A DNA stretch of 11,265 bases, taken from Rubrivivax sp. (GTDB taxonomy: Bacteria > Pseudomonadota > Gammaproteobacteria > Burkholderiales > Burkholderiaceae_C). Of the stretch, positions 7,777-11,265 are shown piece by piece (position 1 is the stretch's first letter; every line of letters starts with the position of its first letter). The stretch is taken from NCBI GenBank assembly GCA_027484885.1, contig JAIXSD010000214.1, positions 1 to 11,265 of the forward strand, in the 5' to 3' direction. The notes below the pieces were generated by a model. It worked only from the letters and a program-made list of their open reading frames with translations. It searched no databases and was not told where the DNA came from. A program made the position numbers and the translations under genes.

Positions 7777-9491
7777 GGGCGTTCACGCTCCGCGGCGAGG
7801 CGGTCCAGCTGTTCTTCGTAGGCGTCCAAAAAAGCCTGGCCGAACAGCTCCTCAAAGTCGTCGTGCGCTTCGCTGGACAGCTGGCCGAACAGGTCCTCGA
7901 AGGTGTCCCAGAGCCGCGCCTTGCGCAGCGAGGGCAGCAGCGCGCTCAGGGCCGAGCGCTGGGTCAGGTCGGCCTCCAGCCGCACCGGGTCAAAGCGCAG
8001 CAGCACGCTGTCCAGGGCCGAGCGCATGCCGGCCATCACTGCCAGCTGGTGGGCGCGCAAATCGTTGAAAGCGTCGCGCATGGCCGGCTGGGCCGGCATG
8101 AAGCCAGGCAAGGCGGGCGAGAGCAGGTACTGCATGGCCACCTCGGCCGAGGGCGAGAACTTGAGCGGGTTGTTCTCCTTGGCCACGATCATGGTCATCT
8201 CGGCCCGCATCTCGCGCTTGAGCGCGGCGCGCGCGACCAGCAGCTCCACGGCACCGCGGGTCGATTCACGCAAGAGACTGCCGATCAAACGCATCAGGTC
8301 TGGCGTCAAGGCCTCGATGCGCAGGCCCGGCGTGGCCAGGCCTTCCAGCAAGGCGGCCAACAAAGCGCCCTCACCGGCCGAGACTGAGGGGCTGGCGACT
8401 GGTGCTGGCGCCGCCGGCGTGGCAGCAGGCGCAGCCGCCGCGGGCCGGTCCAGGGTAGACGGCCAGGGCGTGGCCAAGGGGTCAGCGGCTGGCGCCAGCT
8501 GCACCCGCTCCGGGCGATCACCCTGCCCGCGCGCCAGGAAGCCGGGCACGGTGGTGGGCATGGGGTCCTTGACCTCATCCCAGGAAAACACCGCGCCGGG
8601 TGGCAGGGCGGGCGTCTGGGGGCCGGCGGGCGCGGCGGGGGCGGAAGGGCCGGCTTTGGGTGATTCGGCACGCACGCGCGGCATGGCCGCATTCAATTCC
8701 GAGCCGTGGTTGGCCAGGCTGGGCCCGGCCGGCGCCGCGGCGGATGCGCCCGGATTCAGCAGCGGGTCCAGGCCTGGCCTTGCGGGCGAAAGCAAATCGG
8801 CAAAGGGGTCGGCGCCGGTCCCGGGGGCAGCGCCCGCGCCGAGGCCGAACAGGGCATCGATCGAGCTGTCAGTGCCGCCACCGATCAGGCCGCTCAGCGG
8901 CGCGTTGCCCTGCCCGCTTGAGAACTGCGGTGCGGCCGAGCTTGGGCTTGCGGCGGCGCTCACATCGGCAAACGGGTCCCAGTCTTCTGGGATCAAGGCG
9001 GCACCGGCGGCCGGGCTGGCGCCCGACATGGGGCTCGGTGCGGGCGGGCGCGAGGCTGACAAGGGCGCCAGTGGTGATGGCGCTGCACCAGCGAGCGGTG
9101 AGCTTGACGCCGCTGGCGCCGCCAATCCGCCGCTGATGTCACCAAACAGGTCGGCGAAAGGGTCGGCACTCTCGCCCCGCGGGCTGTCCACGCTGACGCT
9201 GAGCAGATAGCCGCCAATCTGCAGCTGATCGCCGGCCTGGATGAGCTGCTCGGCCTGCGGCGCCAAGGCCTGGCCATTGAACAAGACCGGGTTGCTGCCG
9301 TTGTCGGCCACCACATAGCGGCCGGCGCGGAAGCTGATGCGGGCATGCTGGCGCGAGATGCTGCGCTCGGGATCGGGCAGCACCAGCTGGTTGCCCTCGG
9401 CCCGGCCGATGCTGCCGCCCAGCTCATCAAAGCTGGCGCTCAAGCCCTGCACGGGCTCGCCATTGAAGCTGATCACGGTCAAGCGGATCAT
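7773..9491 (-). CDS. tagH: T6SS-associated FHA-domain protein TagH (Fha)
   Basis: Encodes 572 residues in three parts. Residues 1-100 are an FHA phospho-threonine-binding domain with the hallmark GR (29-30), SISRQH (44-49) and NGSNPVLFNG (64-73). Residues about 105-370 are a Pro/Ala/Ser-rich, probably disordered linker holding three copies of a DPFAD(L/V) motif (110-115, 172-177, 228-233). Residues about 374-570 are the T6SS FHA C-terminal domain, with the conserved KENNPLKFSPS (438-448), MQYLLSP (453-459) and FEELFGQAFLDAYEEQLDRL (546-565) segments. Fha proteins are cytoplasmic scaffolds that promote assembly of the apparatus when the threonine-phosphorylation pathway is on. The ATG at 9491 has GGGGAG 7 bases upstream. 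The stop overlaps the pppA start. The linker length and the motif repeats are the main features to compare with relatives. Confidence 0.95.
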   Translation of the reverse strand: MIRLTVISFNGEPVQGLSASFDELGGSIGRAEGNQLVLPDPERSISRQHARISFRAGRYVVADNGSNPVLFNGQALAPQAEQLIQAGDQLQIGGYLLSVSVDSPRGESADPFADLFGDISGGLAAPAASSSPLAGAAPSPLAPLSASRPPAPSPMSGASPAAGAALIPEDWDPFADVSAAASPSSAAPQFSSGQGNAPLSGLIGGGTDSSIDALFGLGAGAAPGTGADPFADLLSPARPGLDPLLNPGASAAAPAGPSLANHGSELNAAMPRVRAESPKAGPSAPAAPAGPQTPALPPGAVFSWDEVKDPMPTTVPGFLARGQGDRPERVQLAPAADPLATPWPSTLDRPAAAAPAATPAAPAPVASPSVSAGEGALLAALLEGLATPGLRIEALTPDLMRLIGSLLRESTRGAVELLVARAALKREMRAEMTMIVAKENNPLKFSPSAEVAMQYLLSPALPGFMPAQPAMRDAFNDLRAHQLAVMAGMRSALDSVLLRFDPVRLEADLTQRSALSALLPSLRKARLWDTFEDLFGQLSSEAHDDFEELFGQAFLDAYEEQLDRLAAERERP

Positions 9492-9498
9492 GCCTGGG

Positions 9499-9504
9499 CT
9501 CCCC
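9499..9504 (-). promoter_or_regulatory. tagH ribosome binding site
   Basis: GGGGAG on the minus strand, 7 bases before the tagH ATG, is a good Shine-Dalgarno match and fixes the start. It lies directly against the downstream arm of the inverted repeat described separately. Confidence 0.65.
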
Positions 9505-9505
9505 G

Positions 9506-9537
9506 TTCGGGCCAGGCGCCCTGCCCCGCGGCCCGAA
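9506..9537 (-). repeat. 8-bp inverted repeat upstream of tagH
   Basis: A perfect inverted repeat, TTCGGGCC with GGCCCGAA (9506-9513 and 9530-9537), separated by 16 bases, lies in the 63-base gap before tagH. The transcript could fold into a GC-rich hairpin whose 3' arm ends one base before the tagH ribosome binding site. There is no T run after it, so it is not a classical intrinsic terminator. It may affect tagH translation or transcript processing, or be chance in GC-rich DNA. Confidence 0.45.
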
Positions 9538-9554
9538 GCGTCTGTGTGTACGCA

Positions 9555-10373
9555 TCAACGCAAAACATAAAACTCTCCCTCAATGGCCGCGATGCGAAGC
9601 GGCCAATGCAGCATGCATGCAGCACCCGTGGCCGAGCGGCCAGGGCTGCGAAGAAAAGGCAGGCCATCCGCCGCCAGGCATTCCAGCAGCCGCCCACCGG
9701 CCACCGGCCGGAGCTGCAGGCTGCCCAGGCTGGGCAGGATGGGCTTGAGCGGCTGTGCCGCATGGTGGCTTTGCACATGGCTGCGCAGCCGTGCCACCTC
9801 GGCGCCCAGCTCGCGCTGGTAGGCCTGAGCCAGCTCCTCGAGGCGCAGGCGCGAGGCTCGAATCAGCGGCTCGGCATCCCCCTTGGCCAGTCCCAAGGCC
9901 AGGCCCATGACATGGTCGACCAGGCCGGATTTCAAGCTTGCGCTGAGCGCTTGCACAGGGGCATCCAGCCATCGCCAGCGCGGGAAGCTGATCGGCAGCT
10001 CGAAGCTCTGCTGCAGCCTTGTGGGCGAGCGGTAGACCTCAGCCTCGGCCGGGGCCCAGTCCAACGCGGCCAGGGTGCGCGCATGGCTGGGGTGTGCGAG
10101 CGCGCCCATGCGCGGCAGCAGCAGACACAGGCGCGCGCCCAGCTGACCGTCAGACAAGGCGGGCTCAGCCTCGGCGCCACCGTCCGGTGCGATCACAGGC
10201 CCCGGGTTGATGATGAGCTCCAGCGTATTGCTGCCCGCCAGGGCGTATTCGTGCACCGGCAGGTTCAGCACGGTGCTGCGCTGGCCATCAACCCGGCCCA
10301 GCGGCACGCCGTTGAACCACGCTTCGGCGCTGCAGCCCAGCGCTTCCAATCGAAGGACGAGCAGACGTTCCAT
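9555..10373 (-). CDS. Uncharacterised protein, T6SS-operon associated
   Basis: Encodes 272 residues that I do not assign to a named family. The N-terminal region (about 1-55) alternates in a beta-strand-like way (MERLLVLRLEALGC, AWFNGVPLGRV at 18-28, YALAGSNTLELIINPGP at 43-59), recalling a small beta-sandwich. The middle (about 160-200) looks helical, with charged and Ala/Leu-rich segments and a conspicuous RLRLEELAQAYQRELG (175-190). The end returns to beta-like alternation with LHWPLRIAAIEGEFYVLR (255-272). No signal peptide, lipobox or membrane segment is visible, so it is probably cytoplasmic. The ATG at 10373 is chosen because it overlaps the stop of the preceding gene (TGATG) and GGAG lies 9 bases upstream; a longer frame starting at 10502 would run deep inside the preceding gene. 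Its place directly before tagH suggests a T6SS-linked role, which is inference only. Confidence 0.8.
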   Translation of the reverse strand: MERLLVLRLEALGCSAEAWFNGVPLGRVDGQRSTVLNLPVHEYALAGSNTLELIINPGPVIAPDGGAEAEPALSDGQLGARLCLLLPRMGALAHPSHARTLAALDWAPAEAEVYRSPTRLQQSFELPISFPRWRWLDAPVQALSASLKSGLVDHVMGLALGLAKGDAEPLIRASRLRLEELAQAYQRELGAEVARLRSHVQSHHAAQPLKPILPSLGSLQLRPVAGGRLLECLAADGLPFLRSPGRSATGAACMLHWPLRIAAIEGEFYVLR

Positions 10374-11265
10374 CAGGCCATGCTCCAGTCCAGCAAGACC
10401 TGGGCGGGCAAGAGGGCCAGCGACTGCTGGCTGGGGCCCAGCAGCGGCTCCTGGCACCAAAGCTCTAGTGCCACTGCCTCCAGCTGCAGCTTGGCATACC
10501 ACTCCCAGCCGCTGCCCACCTTGCTGTTCGGCCGCAGACCCAGCTCGCCGACCAAGGCCGCTTGCAGCGGCGCCGCCAGCTGCAAGAGTGCGCCGGTTTC
10601 TGAGGCCAGGGGGTCCAGGCTCGCGCTGAGCGGAAAGCGCCAGCGGCTGATGGTTTGAGCCATCAGCGCCGGCATGGCGTCGTCCGCGTTGGCGCGTTTG
10701 AGCTGAAGCTGCAGTGGGGCGCGGTCGGCGCAGCGCAGGTTCAAGCGGCTGCGTGCCTCACCCAGTTGCAGCTCGGCGCTGAATTCCAGGTCGGCCAGGC
10801 ATGCATCCAGCTGCAGCTGGGCTTGCAGCCCCATCCAGGCCGGCGCCGCCAGGCCCGCAGCACCCAGCTGCCAGCCCCAGCTGAAGGCGGCCACCCCGCG
10901 CAGCAGGCCCAGGCTGGCCTCCAGCTTGGCCTGCTGCAGCAGCGGCGCTTTCGCCCAGGCCTCGGCCAGGCGACGCAGGGCCTCGCTGCAGGCGGCATCC
11001 AGGCCTTGATCCAGCTGCGTTTGCAAGGCCAGGGCATCCTGAGTTTCGCCATCCCGCTCCACCCGGCAGCGGCTGATCGCCGTGGTGACCTGGCCCACGT
11101 CGTGGCGCACGGGCTGTCGCTGATCCATGGCCAGCCTTGGGCGGCTGATTTCCACCCACCACTGCGCGGACGGCCAGGCCTGGATCAGGCTGTGCAGCGG
11201 GCCCACAGCCTGGCCCTGGTCGCGCAGACCGCAGACCTGCAAGTCCAGCTTGTAGAACTCGGGCG
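10373..11265 (-). CDS. Uncharacterised protein, N-terminus beyond the right edge
   Basis: The frame stays open to the right edge; 296 residues up to the stop are visible, and the true start is not in the window (the fragment begins PEFYKLDLQVCGLR). I do not recognise the family. The visible part is rich in Leu, Ala and Gln, with many alternating hydrophobic stretches (for example QLQLDACLADLEFSAELQLG and LLQLAAPLQAALVGELGL) that suggest extended beta structure mixed with helices. No membrane segment is evident. It ends LLPAQVLLDWSMA, with its TGA sharing one base with the ATG of the next gene, so the two are probably translated together and may act together. The codon bias matches the neighbouring T6SS genes, which argues that it is a real gene native to this operon. 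Its function cannot be inferred beyond association with the T6SS locus. Confidence 0.75.
   Translation of the reverse strand, partial: PEFYKLDLQVCGLRDQGQAVGPLHSLIQAWPSAQWWVEISRPRLAMDQRQPVRHDVGQVTTAISRCRVERDGETQDALALQTQLDQGLDAACSEALRRLAEAWAKAPLLQQAKLEASLGLLRGVAAFSWGWQLGAAGLAAPAWMGLQAQLQLDACLADLEFSAELQLGEARSRLNLRCADRAPLQLQLKRANADDAMPALMAQTISRWRFPLSASLDPLASETGALLQLAAPLQAALVGELGLRPNSKVGSGWEWYAKLQLEAVALELWCQEPLLGPSQQSLALLPAQVLLDWSMA

Noticed and set aside
7903..9210. Plus-strand open frame of 435 codons opposite tagH
   Set aside because: Shadow of the Pro/Ala/Ser-rich TagH linker; its composition is explained by the complementary strand.
10374..10502. N-terminal extension of the 9555-10373 gene to a start at 10502
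   Set aside because: The extension would overlap the preceding gene by about 130 bases and is Gly/Ala/Pro low-complexity; the ATG at 10373 has a ribosome site and a TGATG junction.
1..11265. Search for CRISPR arrays, insertion sequences, tRNA genes and phage genes
   Set aside because: None seen by reading; the window is filled by continuous, codon-biased minus-strand T6SS genes with short gaps.

Overview
The window is the structural and regulatory core of a type VI secretion system (T6SS) locus. All nine protein genes supported here lie on the minus strand, so transcription runs from the right edge to the left edge. The DNA is very GC-rich, with strong G/C preference at third codon positions, and the protein family signatures fit a betaproteobacterium of the order Burkholderiales. 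That assignment is inferred from composition and protein style; no rRNA or other taxonomic marker is present.

In transcription order the layout is as follows. There are two uncharacterised genes, the first cut by the right edge (10373-11265) and the second complete (9555-10373), joined by a TGATG stop/start overlap. They are followed by tagH (FHA-domain regulator, 7773-9491), pppA (PP2C phosphatase, 7018-7776, joined to tagH by ATGA), a DUF4280 PAAR-like spike-tip protein (6608-6994), tssK (baseplate, 5212-6549), tssL with a C-terminal OmpA-like peptidoglycan-binding domain (3841-5202), tssM (IcmF-like inner-membrane ATPase-fold protein, 230-3748), and the start of tagF (1-233, GTG start, GTGA overlap with tssM), cut by the left edge. 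Gaps are 9 to 92 bases or overlaps, so this looks like one operon. No promoter or terminator could be identified, and no gene-free stretch exceeds about 92 bases.

Together the genes make the membrane anchor of the T6SS (TssL and TssM), the baseplate adaptor that docks on it (TssK), a candidate spike tip (DUF4280), and most of the threonine-phosphorylation switch (FHA protein, PP2C phosphatase, TagF repressor). The kinase PpkA, the outer-membrane lipoprotein TssJ, sheath, tube, ClpV and VgrG genes are not in the window.

The least understood material is the unnamed gene pair upstream of tagH. Other points of interest are a possible phospho-threonine site in the TssL N-terminal tail, a DPFAD/DPFAA short motif shared by TagH and TssL, a 26-codon reading frame in the tssL-tssM gap whose stop overlaps the tssM start, and an 8-bp inverted repeat abutting the tagH ribosome binding site.
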